From assembly GCA_027061785.1 (NCBI GenBank), contig JAMOVA010000002.1, positions 1-64,000 on the forward strand: a DNA stretch of 64,000 nucleotides. The letters are read 5' to 3'. A program made the translations under genes and the position numbers. Source of the stretch: Thermoproteota archaeon. Lineage in GTDB: Archaea > Korarchaeota > Korarchaeia > Korarchaeales > Korarchaeaceae. The notes beneath the pieces were generated by a model. The model worked only from the letters and a program-made list of their open reading frames with translations. It had not been told where the DNA came from and did no database searches. Below, in pieces: positions 25,337 through 33,632 of the stretch (within the stretch, counting starts at the first letter, position 1; each line of letters opens with the position of its first letter).

Positions 25337-26635
25337 ATGGGAGAGAGGGAAGACCTCATTCGTATGGCCGAGGAGTACCTCGTCACCTCTATTGTCGAGA
25401 GGCTGGAGCCCGTGGTCGTTGATCGGGCCGAGAATGATGTGGTAATAGATATGGATGGGAGGAAGTACGTGGACTTCTTCGCGGGTATAGCGGTGGTGAA
25501 CGCTGGTCATGTGAACGAGAAGGTCGTGAATGCCGCGATAGAGCAGGCGAAGAAGCTCGTTCACGCGTGCACCTATGTGTATCACGTGCCGCCCACCATA
25601 AAACTGGCCAAGAAGCTGGCTGAGATAGTTCCCGGGAGGAATATGAAGAAGACCTTCTTCTCCAACAGCGGAGCCGAGGCCATAGAGTGCGCCATGAAGG
25701 TGGCAAGGAAGTTCACCAAGAAGCACGAGTTGATAGCCCTCACCCACTCCTTCCACGGGAGGACCATCGGAACGCTCAGCATCACCGGTCAGTGGAAGAG
25801 GAAGAGGTTCGACATGGGTCCTTACATGCCAGCCGTCTCCTTCACCCCCAGCCCCTACTGCTACAGGTGCCCCTTCGGGAAGCAGTTCCCGGACTGCGAC
25901 TTCGAATGTGCGAGGTACCTGAACAACGTGATCGACTACACCACCAGCAACAACGTCGCCGCGTTGATCATGGAGCCCCTCCAAGGAGAGGGAGGGATAA
26001 TACCAATACCCAAGGAGTACGCGAAGATAGTGAGGGAGATCCTAGACGAGAGGGACATACTCCTCATCGATGACGAGGTGCAGACGGGCTTCGGAAGGAC
26101 TGGAAAGATGTTCGGGGTGGAGCACCTCGACATAGAGCCTGACATAGTTACCATGGCCAAGGGCATAGCTGACGGGTTCCCGATCGCGGCGTGCACGACC
26201 AGAGCGGAGATAGCCGACTCCTTCGAACCTGGAGACCACCTCTCAACGTTCGGAGGCAATCCAGTGTCAGCGGCGGCTGCCCTGGCGAACATAGAGTTCA
26301 TGGAGGAGGAGAACCTGCCCAAGCAGGCGGAGGAGAAGGGGAACTACATAATGAAGGCCTTGAGGGACATGATGAGCGAGATCAAGCTGATCGGTGACGT
26401 CAGGGGAAGGGGGCTCATGATAGGGGTCGAGCTGGTGAGGGACAGGGAGAGTAAGGAACCGGCGGTGAGCGAGGCCAAGAGGATCAGGCAGCTCATGAGA
26501 GAGAAGGGATACCTCATCGGAGTGGGAGGGGCCGTTGGATCTGTGCTCAGGCTCCAGCCTCCGTTGACCGTGACTTACGAGCACATAGATGGTGCTCTGG
26601 AGGCCCTGGAGGAAAGCCTCAAGGAGGTGAGCTGA
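25337..26635 (+). CDS. Class III (PLP) aminotransferase, GABA/beta-alanine type
   Basis: A 432-residue fold-type I aminotransferase. It has the cofactor segment FFSNSGAEAIECAMKVARK, HSFHGRTIGTLSITG, LIDDEVQTGFGRTG and the PLP lysine in TMAKGIADGFP. The Cys-rich insert SPYCYRCPFGKQFPDC is typical of a 4-aminobutyrate/acetylornithine-type subgroup. The gene runs without a gap into methylmalonate-semialdehyde dehydrogenase, so the product aldehyde is probably malonate or methylmalonate semialdehyde, made from beta-alanine or 3-aminoisobutyrate. That substrate is inferred; ornithine or 4-aminobutyrate remain possible. Confidence 0.9.
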   Translation: MGEREDLIRMAEEYLVTSIVERLEPVVVDRAENDVVIDMDGRKYVDFFAGIAVVNAGHVNEKVVNAAIEQAKKLVHACTYVYHVPPTIKLAKKLAEIVPGRNMKKTFFSNSGAEAIECAMKVARKFTKKHELIALTHSFHGRTIGTLSITGQWKRKRFDMGPYMPAVSFTPSPYCYRCPFGKQFPDCDFECARYLNNVIDYTTSNNVAALIMEPLQGEGGIIPIPKEYAKIVREILDERDILLIDDEVQTGFGRTGKMFGVEHLDIEPDIVTMAKGIADGFPIAACTTRAEIADSFEPGDHLSTFGGNPVSAAAALANIEFMEEENLPKQAEEKGNYIMKALRDMMSEIKLIGDVRGRGLMIGVELVRDRESKEPAVSEAKRIRQLMREKGYLIGVGGAVGSVLRLQPPLTVTYEHIDGALEALEESLKEVS

Positions 26636-28117
26636 ATGGCCGTTCTTGAGGAGGTAAGGAAGGATTACGGGATCATCCCCAACTACGTGGATGGGAACTT
26701 TGTGGAGGCCCCCGCTGACGGATACCTAGACTCTTACAACCCGGCCAAGGGGGAGGTGATAGCCAAGACCCCCCTCACGACCAAGGAGGGGGTCGATCAG
26801 GCGGTCCAGGCCGCAGCTAGGGCCTTCGAGGAATGGAGCCAGATGCCAGTGACCGAGAGGATACAGTACTTGGTCAAGCTCAAGCTCGCCATAGAGAAGC
26901 ACAAGGAGGAGATAGCCAGAATAATATCCCAGAACATGGGTAAAACCATAAGAGAGGCAAGGGGAGAGCTTAGGAGAGCCCTGGAGAACGTGGATGCGGC
27001 TTTAGGGATGCCCACGCTCACCTTGGGAGAGAAGATGACCAGAGTCACCAGTAACATAGATGAGGAGTACATAAGGGAACCTCTGGGCGTGTTCGCGATA
27101 GTAACGCCCATGAACTTCCCGGTGATGATACCCTTCTGGTTCCTCCCCTATGCGATAGCCACCGGCAATACGGTCGTGCTGAAACCCTCGGAACTGGATC
27201 CAGCGCCCATGTACTGGGTGATGAAGGTCATACATGAGGAGGTGGGCCTTCCCCCGGGAGTGGTGAACTTGGTCAACGGCGCCAAGGACACGGTCCACGC
27301 ACTCATAACCCACAAGGACGTGGCTGGAGTTACCTTCGTGGGCTCCACCCCCGTTGCGAAGATAATATACGAGACGGCTTCAAAGGCCGGGAAGAGGGTG
27401 CTCGCGCAGGGAGGGGCCAAGAACCCCGAAGTCGTGATGCCCGACGCGAACTTCGAGAGGACCGTGAACAACCTGCTGGGCTCCGTCTACAACATGGCTG
27501 GTCAGAGGTGCCTCGCCGCTGCCAACATCATACTGGTGGGGGACATCTACGAAAGGTTCGTCAACGCCTTCGTCGAGGGGGCTAAGAAGCTGAAGATAGG
27601 TTACGGGCTGGACGAGTCGGTGGACATGGGCCCCATGGCCAGCAAGAAGGGGAAGGAGAAAGTCCTATATTACATAGAGAAGGGGCTGGAGGAAGGCGCC
27701 AAGCTAATCCTCGATGGCAGGGGCTTCAAGTCTGAGGAGTACCCGAATGGATTCTTCCTCGGTCCCTCAGTCTTCGTTGATGCTAGGGAGGGAATGACCA
27801 TAACGCAGGAGGAGATATTCGGGCCCGTAGCCATCATGATAAGGGCAGAGGACTTCGACGAGGCGGTGGAGCTCTCCAACAACCTAGCCCCGTACGGGAA
27901 TGCCGCCAGCATATTCACCGAGTCGGGGAAGTACGCTAGGGAGTACGCGTTGAGGGTTAACGCTGGCAACATAGGGATAAACATAGGGGTGGCAGCTCCT
28001 CTAGGATACTTCCCGTTCGGAGGGAGGAAGCTCTCTTTCTTTGGCACGCTGCACGGTCAGATGGACGCGATAGACTTCTTCACCGACAAGAAGGTGGTAA
28101 TAACGAGGTGGTGGTGA
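26636..28117 (+). CDS. mmsA: Methylmalonate-semialdehyde dehydrogenase (CoA-acylating)
   Basis: A 493-residue aldehyde dehydrogenase. Distinctive MMSDH segments are REPLGVFAIVTPMNFPVMIP, LKPSELDPAP, GAKNPEVVMPDANFERTVN and AGQRCLAA with the catalytic cysteine. These enzymes oxidise malonate or methylmalonate semialdehyde to acetyl- or propionyl-CoA with NAD and release of CO2. ATG directly follows the aminotransferase stop, with AAGGAGGTGAG just upstream, so the two are coupled and probably form a short amino-acid degradation route. The last 117 bases are antisense to the tail of the annotated pheT frame. Confidence 0.92.
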   Translation: MAVLEEVRKDYGIIPNYVDGNFVEAPADGYLDSYNPAKGEVIAKTPLTTKEGVDQAVQAAARAFEEWSQMPVTERIQYLVKLKLAIEKHKEEIARIISQNMGKTIREARGELRRALENVDAALGMPTLTLGEKMTRVTSNIDEEYIREPLGVFAIVTPMNFPVMIPFWFLPYAIATGNTVVLKPSELDPAPMYWVMKVIHEEVGLPPGVVNLVNGAKDTVHALITHKDVAGVTFVGSTPVAKIIYETASKAGKRVLAQGGAKNPEVVMPDANFERTVNNLLGSVYNMAGQRCLAAANIILVGDIYERFVNAFVEGAKKLKIGYGLDESVDMGPMASKKGKEKVLYYIEKGLEEGAKLILDGRGFKSEEYPNGFFLGPSVFVDAREGMTITQEEIFGPVAIMIRAEDFDEAVELSNNLAPYGNAASIFTESGKYAREYALRVNAGNIGINIGVAAPLGYFPFGGRKLSFFGTLHGQMDAIDFFTDKKVVITRWW

Positions 28118-29806
28118 GGGCGCTACCCTCACCCGATCATTTTTTTCCGGGATCGGGAGCCTTATCTCGAACAGGGCGACTGGAACGGTTATACCAAGTT
28201 TCAGGAGGACTTCCGGGTCTATTTCACCTATGAGGCCGGCCTCGGCGCCGTTCACCATCACCTTAGCGCACCTACCCTGCAGGAAGGGCCTCTCGTGATG
28301 GGGCTCTAGCTCCAGCTCGATTCCCGCGTTATCGGCTAGAGCCTTCAGATGGGAGTAGATGTCCTCGAATCCCACCGAGTAGTCCGCATAAGCTGCTGCG
28401 AGCCTCCTCTCGTCCCTAGCCCTGGTCTCGTAAGATTCGTCGACAACTACGACGTCGCCCACCTCGAAGATCCTCTGAGGATACTTGGCGTGGGTATTTG
28501 CAGCCAGGAAGTGCAGCAGCCCGGGGATCAGGCTGTCCCTGAGCACGCTGTAGCTCTCCGATACCGGATTGGCCACCTCAACTACAGGTCTCTCCTCCCT
28601 CCCCACAGAGGAGAAGAGGAAGGCCCTGCTGGTCATTATGTAGTTCAGGACCTCCTGGTACCCGAGCCCTATCATGAGGGTCCTGACCAGGGCCGAGACC
28701 TTCTCCCTAGGGTGCCTCTTGCCCACGGTCATCACGTTGAGGGGCAGCTCGTATCCCAAGTTGTTGAGACCGTAAGTGGTGGCTACCTCCTCGGCCACAT
28801 CCACGGGATGGAGGAAGTCCGCCCTGAATCCCGGGATCATCACCCTAACGATGCTACCATCGGAGGAGGCATCAAGTCTGGCCCTCCTCAGCTGGTGAAT
28901 TATCTCCTCCGAGCTCATGGGGATGCCCACCATTCTCCTGATGAAGTCCTCACTCACGACCATCTCACTGGGCTCGGGTTTCGGTGTCTCGAGCGTCATG
29001 TCCGGGTAGACAACCTCTAGGGTATGTATCTCCCCTCCCCTCTCGCCCAGCGCCGACACTATTATCTCCAACGTGTAGGAGATCGCCCTCAGATCCGTTC
29101 CGGTGACGTCTATGAAGAGGTCCCTCACGCCTGGGGTGAGCCTAGTCAGCTCCGAGTTTATTATGGGGGGAAGGCTCAGGACCTCGTCCCTCGAATCCAG
29201 TATCAAGGGGACCAAGTTTTCGGGGTTCTCTATGAGGTGAGCGTACTCCCTTCCCTTCTCCGTCTGCTCCAGCACCTCTTGGGCCGTCATCTCCGCGTAC
29301 TCACCAAGGGGAACGAAGGCTACCTTATCAGCAGGCCTAGCGTCGTAGGTTATGGGAGGAACCACCTTCGAGAAGTCGTGGAGGCCTATGGAAACCCTCT
29401 TCCTCTTCCTCCCTAGGGTGTCGTGTATCTTCTCTTGGGCCTCTATCAGGGAGATCAGGGACTCCTCGGTGGTGAGGTCCACGCCCTTCACCAGAGCTGC
29501 GACTACGTAGGGCCTGACCTTCCTGACCGCCTGGGTGACCCTCACTTGGAAGGTCTTCCTCCTCATGGGGTACTTGGGGATGCCCAGCTCCCTCTCCATC
29601 AAGCCCTTGATCAGGCGGACCAAGCCCTCCATGGCGACTAGGTCCATCCTGTCCGCAGTTACCTCGAACTCCATCTCCCCCTCTTCTGGATCGTAGGCTT
29701 CTAGGTTCACCTTTGTGTACTCCAGAAGGGACGTCAGCTCATCCTCGCTCAGCTCCTCACCCAAGAGCCTGAAGAACTCCCTCATGTTCACGGTTATCAC
29801 GGGCAT
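28001..29806 (-). CDS. pheT: Phenylalanyl-tRNA synthetase beta subunit
   Basis: The archaeal PheT, which binds tRNA-Phe and edits Tyr-tRNA. Seen are MPVITVNMREFFRLLG at the start, the B3/4-type editing region, and the C-terminal pseudo-catalytic domain (RDSLIPGLLHFLAANTH, RIFEVGDVVVVDE, GLIGEIDPEVL). Homologues end at about 550-560 residues near a FEIRL-type strand. Here the frame continues for 45 more residues after PIPEKN, antisense to mmsA. An A7 run at 28140-28146 precedes; with one extra A, a TGA would follow at once. ATG follows GGTGAGATC, 4 bases after pheS. Confidence 0.92.
   Translation of the reverse strand: MPVITVNMREFFRLLGEELSEDELTSLLEYTKVNLEAYDPEEGEMEFEVTADRMDLVAMEGLVRLIKGLMERELGIPKYPMRRKTFQVRVTQAVRKVRPYVVAALVKGVDLTTEESLISLIEAQEKIHDTLGRKRKRVSIGLHDFSKVVPPITYDARPADKVAFVPLGEYAEMTAQEVLEQTEKGREYAHLIENPENLVPLILDSRDEVLSLPPIINSELTRLTPGVRDLFIDVTGTDLRAISYTLEIIVSALGERGGEIHTLEVVYPDMTLETPKPEPSEMVVSEDFIRRMVGIPMSSEEIIHQLRRARLDASSDGSIVRVMIPGFRADFLHPVDVAEEVATTYGLNNLGYELPLNVMTVGKRHPREKVSALVRTLMIGLGYQEVLNYIMTSRAFLFSSVGREERPVVEVANPVSESYSVLRDSLIPGLLHFLAANTHAKYPQRIFEVGDVVVVDESYETRARDERRLAAAYADYSVGFEDIYSHLKALADNAGIELELEPHHERPFLQGRCAKVMVNGAEAGLIGEIDPEVLLKLGITVPVALFEIRLPIPEKNDRVRVAPSPPPRYYHLLVGEEVYRVHLTVQRAKERELPPSEREVS
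28130..28159 (+). terminator. Probable terminator after mmsA (T7 run inside an inverted repeat)
   Basis: Twelve bases after the mmsA stop begins CCCGATC, followed by a run of seven T at 28140-28146 and then GATCGGG. The T run is the usual archaeal termination signal; the inverted repeat is unusual in enclosing it. Confidence 0.45.
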
Positions 29807-29810
29807 GATC

Positions 29811-31304
29811 TCACCACACCAGCTTGGCCCTCCTCAGGTACTCCAGGTTCTGGGAGTGCAGCTCCCTGATGTCGTCCAGACCCAGCCTTATCATGGCCAG
29901 CCTGCCTATCCCAATCCCCCATGCGAGGGCCTGCACCTTGGGATAATCGTACCCCATCGGTATGAGCATCTCCGGCCTGAACAGGCCAGAGCCAGCTATC
30001 TCTATCCACCCCAAGGTTTCGTGCTTGACGTATGCTTCAACGCTCGGCTCGGTGAAGGGGAAGTAAGCCGGCTTGAACTTGACCTCCTTGAACCCGAGCT
30101 GCTTGGCGAACTCGGCCAGGAAGCCCATGAGGTGCCTCACATTCATGTCCTCAGCTAGAACAACGCCTTCGCACTGATGGAACTCTATCGCGTGCGTCTT
30201 GTCCGGGGTCTCGGGTCTGAACACCTTGTCTATGGCGAATATCTTGCTGGGCACCTCCAATCCCGAAGCTAGGGTGCGGGCCGAGGCTGCGGTGGTCTGC
30301 GATCTTAAGATGAGCCTCCTCGCTATGTCGAAGCTCCACCTGTAGCCCCATCCCTTGGATCCCGTCTCCCACCCGTGCTCGTGGGTCATCCTGACCCTCT
30401 CCACTAGGGAGGAGTAGGCGGAGAGATCCGCCCCCTCGGAGGGGAAGGCCACTTGGTAGGAGTCGTGGACCTCCCTAGCCGGGTGATCCTGGGCCTGGAA
30501 GAGTATGTCGAAGTTCCAGAACTCGGCCTCCACTATGGGGCTCTTAACCTCCACGAAACCCATCCCTATGAGGATCTCCCTCACCTCCTCGAGGAAGTGG
30601 ACGTAGGGATGGGGCTTGCCCGGATAGGTTATCGGAGGGGATGCTTTCACGTCGTAGGCCTTCAGCTTCCTCTTCCTCCACTCGCCCGTGAGTATGAGGT
30701 CCCTAGTTAGCTTTCCGACCTCCTCCACCACCTTTATCCTGCCCTCGGCTGCCTGCCTGCCCAAGTCGGTGAGCTCCATCTCCACCTCGGTCCTCTCCAC
30801 CACCTCAACCAAGCCCCTTCTCTTGAGGCTCTTCAAGGTGGTAGGGTCCACCTCCGACTCCTCCAAGGGTGCAGAGGAGAGCCTCTCCAGGATGGATCTC
30901 TCTGGAACTTCCTCCCCCACCAGCAGGGCGAAGGTTCCCTTTTCAGACTTCTCCAGCCTGATCAGACCCTTCTTCTGTCCCTCGCCCAGAGCCACGTTGA
31001 ATTCCTCTCCTGCTAGGTGGGAGCGGAGTTCCTCCAGGCTGGCCTTTCCGCCCCTCGCCCTGAGAAGTCGGATCAGCTTCTCTTCAGGCAATCCTTCCTG
31101 CAGGTGCTTCCTCCCCCTGTCTGATAGGGTCAGGTACCTCTTCCTCCTCTCCCTTATGGTGAGCAGACCTTTGTCCTTCAGCAGGTTAGCCCAGGCTGCG
31201 GCCTTGCTCTTGTCCAGTTTGAGGTCGTCCAGCTTAGCCTTACCACCTTTAGAGTGGAGTTCCTTAAGTAGCTCTATCTCTCCCCGAGAGAGGGAAATTT
31301 CCAT
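29811..31304 (-). CDS. pheS: Phenylalanyl-tRNA synthetase alpha subunit
   Basis: The 497-residue catalytic subunit charging tRNA-Phe. About 200 N-terminal residues form winged-helix tRNA-binding repeats (LLKELHSKGGKAKLDDL, RGGKASLEELRSHL). The class II core follows with HPYVHFLEEVREILIGMGF (motif 1 region), SQTTAASAR (motif 2 region) and GWIEIAGSGLFRPEML/AWGIGIGRLAM (motif 3). The archaeal/eukaryotic length of about 500 fits. It is directly followed by pheT, the usual order. Confidence 0.95.
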   Translation of the reverse strand: MEISLSRGEIELLKELHSKGGKAKLDDLKLDKSKAAAWANLLKDKGLLTIRERRKRYLTLSDRGRKHLQEGLPEEKLIRLLRARGGKASLEELRSHLAGEEFNVALGEGQKKGLIRLEKSEKGTFALLVGEEVPERSILERLSSAPLEESEVDPTTLKSLKRRGLVEVVERTEVEMELTDLGRQAAEGRIKVVEEVGKLTRDLILTGEWRKRKLKAYDVKASPPITYPGKPHPYVHFLEEVREILIGMGFVEVKSPIVEAEFWNFDILFQAQDHPAREVHDSYQVAFPSEGADLSAYSSLVERVRMTHEHGWETGSKGWGYRWSFDIARRLILRSQTTAASARTLASGLEVPSKIFAIDKVFRPETPDKTHAIEFHQCEGVVLAEDMNVRHLMGFLAEFAKQLGFKEVKFKPAYFPFTEPSVEAYVKHETLGWIEIAGSGLFRPEMLIPMGYDYPKVQALAWGIGIGRLAMIRLGLDDIRELHSQNLEYLRRAKLVW

Positions 31305-31366
31305 CTAATCCCCGGCTGGATCACTGGCCACTATCATAAGCATGACTGATCAGCGCTGCCCACAGG

Positions 31367-32377
31367 TCAGGAGGCCATGAACCTGGCGTAGTATATGTTG
31401 TCCCTATCCCTTATCACCCTCACCCTCAGCTCAGATCCCTCAGGAAGGGAGGGAGCATCCAGTACCGTCACTACTCTCCCCCTAGCTGAGCCCAAGATCT
31501 CCCCCCTCCTCCAGCCGGGGCCCACTACCCTCACCGTGACCACCTCCCCCTTCCTCATCGGCCTCCTGATGGGCCTCACCTTCCTCATCCCGAAATCTTC
31601 AGGTCTGAGTACGAGCTTGACTCCATACTCCTCTTCCCACTCCCTCAATCGGGAGTAGAACTTCGACCAGCTCATGGGCCTCACACCCTTAGGCCTTCTC
31701 CCTCCCCTGTAGGCCTCGTACTTCTGTATACCGAGGGGAGGCCACCTCTTCCCGGCCCCTATTTTGAGGGCAAACTCGATGAGTTGGGGCATGTCCTCGT
31801 CGTTTATCCCGGGCACCCAGACCGGAGCTATCAGCAGATCCATGGAGCTCTCGGCTATTAATTTAGCCGCCCTCAGGATCCTTTCCAGCTTCAGCCAAGG
31901 CGACCCAGAGAGGTAGCGGGCCTTCTCCTCGTTTAATGAGTCTATGCTAAGGTTTATCCTGTCCATTCCAGCCCTCTCCAGTTTCAAGATCAGCTCCTCC
32001 GTCAAAAGGGGTCCATGGGTCTGAGAGGATATCACCTTGACCTCCGGCACATCCCTCAGCCTCTCCACCAGTTCCACTATTTGGGGGTAGGTGAAGGGAT
32101 CGCCCACCGTGTCTATGTGCGCTTCGATGTCATCCACCCCCTTTTCCTCAACCACGGCCACGAACCACTCCATGAGGTAATCCAGCTCTACCACATACTC
32201 TGTCTGCCTCGTCCTCGACTTGGGTCCGGCGTCGGTGGAGCAGAAGATGCAGGAGAAGGCGCAGGTGGAGATGGGCCTCACCTGTATCAGGTTGGTGCCC
32301 CTGTCTATGAGGCCGAAGGCCACCGAGCCCATTAAGGGTATCCCCGTCTCCCTAGTGATCCTGAGCACGGTGCGCAT
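31367..32377 (-). CDS. Radical SAM protein with C-terminal TRAM-like domain (COG2100 type)
   Basis: A 336-residue radical SAM protein. Cluster cysteines are Cys39, 43 and 46 in STCAFSCIFC, followed by the HIDTVGDPFTYP and NLSIDSLNEEKA core segments. The last 65 residues (KGEVVTVRVVGPGWRRGEILGSARGRV) look like a TRAM RNA-binding barrel, so an RNA substrate is plausible. It is an uncharacterised archaeal family. It is divergent from the phosphoesterase gene across one short TATA-containing spacer. Confidence 0.85.
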   Translation of the reverse strand: MRTVLRITRETGIPLMGSVAFGLIDRGTNLIQVRPISTCAFSCIFCSTDAGPKSRTRQTEYVVELDYLMEWFVAVVEEKGVDDIEAHIDTVGDPFTYPQIVELVERLRDVPEVKVISSQTHGPLLTEELILKLERAGMDRINLSIDSLNEEKARYLSGSPWLKLERILRAAKLIAESSMDLLIAPVWVPGINDEDMPQLIEFALKIGAGKRWPPLGIQKYEAYRGGRRPKGVRPMSWSKFYSRLREWEEEYGVKLVLRPEDFGMRKVRPIRRPMRKGEVVTVRVVGPGWRRGEILGSARGRVVTVLDAPSLPEGSELRVRVIRDRDNIYYARFMAS

Positions 32378-32391
32378 GGCATCCCCTCAGC

Positions 32392-32399
32392 CTTATATC
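32392..32399. promoter_or_regulatory. TATA box in a divergent spacer
   Basis: CTTATATC lies about 25 bases before ATG 32421 (plus strand, leaderless) and about 19 bases before the minus-strand start at 32377. It can serve the phosphoesterase gene, and being nearly palindromic may also serve the radical SAM gene. Confidence 0.5.
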
Positions 32400-32420
32400 C
32401 TCACTTTGGGCCGAATCCGC

Positions 32421-33053
32421 ATGAGGTTATTCCTCGCCTCGGACATACACGGCTCCGCGGGGAAGTTAAAGTCCGCGCTGGAAAGGGAATCATACGACCT
32501 CATAATACTGGCGGGGGACCTGTCCAACGGTTCCCTTAAGGACGTCAGGAGAATACTCAGAAGAGCTAAGGAGTTCGGCCCGGTGGTGTTCGTGCCCGGT
32601 AACATGGATCCGCCGCCTCTGCTCGAGGTTGAGGAGGTGGAGGGATGCCCCAACCTGCACGGCAGGGTGAGGACCATAGAACTGAGGTTCGGAGGTCTGG
32701 GAGGGGGCAACATATCCCCCTTCGGCACCCCCATAGAGCTGGATGAGGATGAGATGCGCGACATCCTCTCCAAGCTGGGCAAGGTCGATGTGCTCGTATC
32801 CCACGCGCCGCCCTACGACACCAAGCTGGATGTGATAAGGTCGGGGGCTCACGTCGGGTCCAAGGCGCTGAGAGAGTACATAGAGAGGGAGCAGCCCCTC
32901 CTCTGCGTGTGTGGTCACATACACGAGTCTCCCGGCGTCGATAGAATAGGTAGAACAGTTCTCGTAAACGCTGGACCGATGATGCACAATAGATACGCGG
33001 TTATTGAGGTGAGGGGCGACGAGGTGATTCCCTCGCTCAAGATCCTCGACTGA
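32421..33053 (+). CDS. Calcineurin-like metallophosphoesterase (YfcE/MJ0936-like)
   Basis: A 210-residue phosphoesterase. Metal-binding motifs are ASDIHGS, AGDLSNG, PGNMDPP (GNxD), SHAPPYDT and GHIHES. It may hydrolyse phosphodiesters or nucleotide phosphates; the substrate is unknown. ATG 32421 is chosen: an AT-rich TATA box is about 25 bases upstream, and the protein then begins MRLFLASDIHG as in the family. It is upstream of, and may be co-transcribed with, the ECF S-component gene. Confidence 0.88.
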   Translation: MRLFLASDIHGSAGKLKSALERESYDLIILAGDLSNGSLKDVRRILRRAKEFGPVVFVPGNMDPPPLLEVEEVEGCPNLHGRVRTIELRFGGLGGGNISPFGTPIELDEDEMRDILSKLGKVDVLVSHAPPYDTKLDVIRSGAHVGSKALREYIEREQPLLCVCGHIHESPGVDRIGRTVLVNAGPMMHNRYAVIEVRGDEVIPSLKILD

Positions 33054-33091
33054 GGTTTTTATTTTACGATTGTGTAATACCGCGATCGGAA

Positions 33092-33628
33092 ATGAGGGTG
33101 AGGGATCTCACTCTATCTGCCATGGGAGGGGCCCTTTATGCGATCGTCGGATACCTGAGTTGGTTAGGAGTCAATTTCTACGGCGTCAGGTTCTGGCCAG
33201 CTGTTGTGGTCCCGGCCACGTTCGCGTGCCTGTACGGAGGCCTGGTTGGCGGCCTGTCGGCTGCGATAGGCATATTCATCTCTGACATGGTGACTCACGG
33301 CAATGCCCTGTTGAGCCTCACCGTGGGGGTTCCCTCCAACTTCTTAGGCTTCTACATAATCGGGGAATTGGCAGGCCGCGACAAATACTCGGTGAAGAGG
33401 TACGTGCCGGCCTCAATCCTTGGCCTCATAGTGGGCCATCTGATAATAGGTTTCGGGCTTCTAGCTTGGAGTCAGGCGTTTCCCCTGCCCTTCAGCGATA
33501 AGGTAACTCCCCTGTCGCTCACCGCGGCCCTGTCCATAGCATTCGTGACCTTCGCCTGGGAGCTTCCATTCGCCATATTAGTGGTACCTCCCGTGGTCTC
33601 AGCCGTTAAGAAGTCAACTAGGGGGTGA
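33092..33628 (+). CDS. ECF transporter S-component-like membrane protein
   Basis: A 178-residue integral membrane protein with about five or six helices. It has the S-component style of alternating short helices with small residues: GGALYAIVGYLSWLG, VPATFACLYGGLVGGLSAAIGIFISDM, and a C-terminal helix ending in Lys/Arg. The S subunit binds vitamins and works with ECF ATPases encoded elsewhere. The next gene, 4 bases on, is a type II pantothenate kinase, so pantothenate is the inferred substrate. Other vitamins such as biotin, thiamine or queuosine precursors cannot be excluded. Confidence 0.75.
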   Translation: MRVRDLTLSAMGGALYAIVGYLSWLGVNFYGVRFWPAVVVPATFACLYGGLVGGLSAAIGIFISDMVTHGNALLSLTVGVPSNFLGFYIIGELAGRDKYSVKRYVPASILGLIVGHLIIGFGLLAWSQAFPLPFSDKVTPLSLTAALSIAFVTFAWELPFAILVVPPVVSAVKKSTRG

Positions 33629-33632
33629 TTCT

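Noticed and set aside
32220-32420. Long start for the phosphoesterase
   Set aside because: It lies antisense to the radical SAM gene and adds 67 residues without family likeness.
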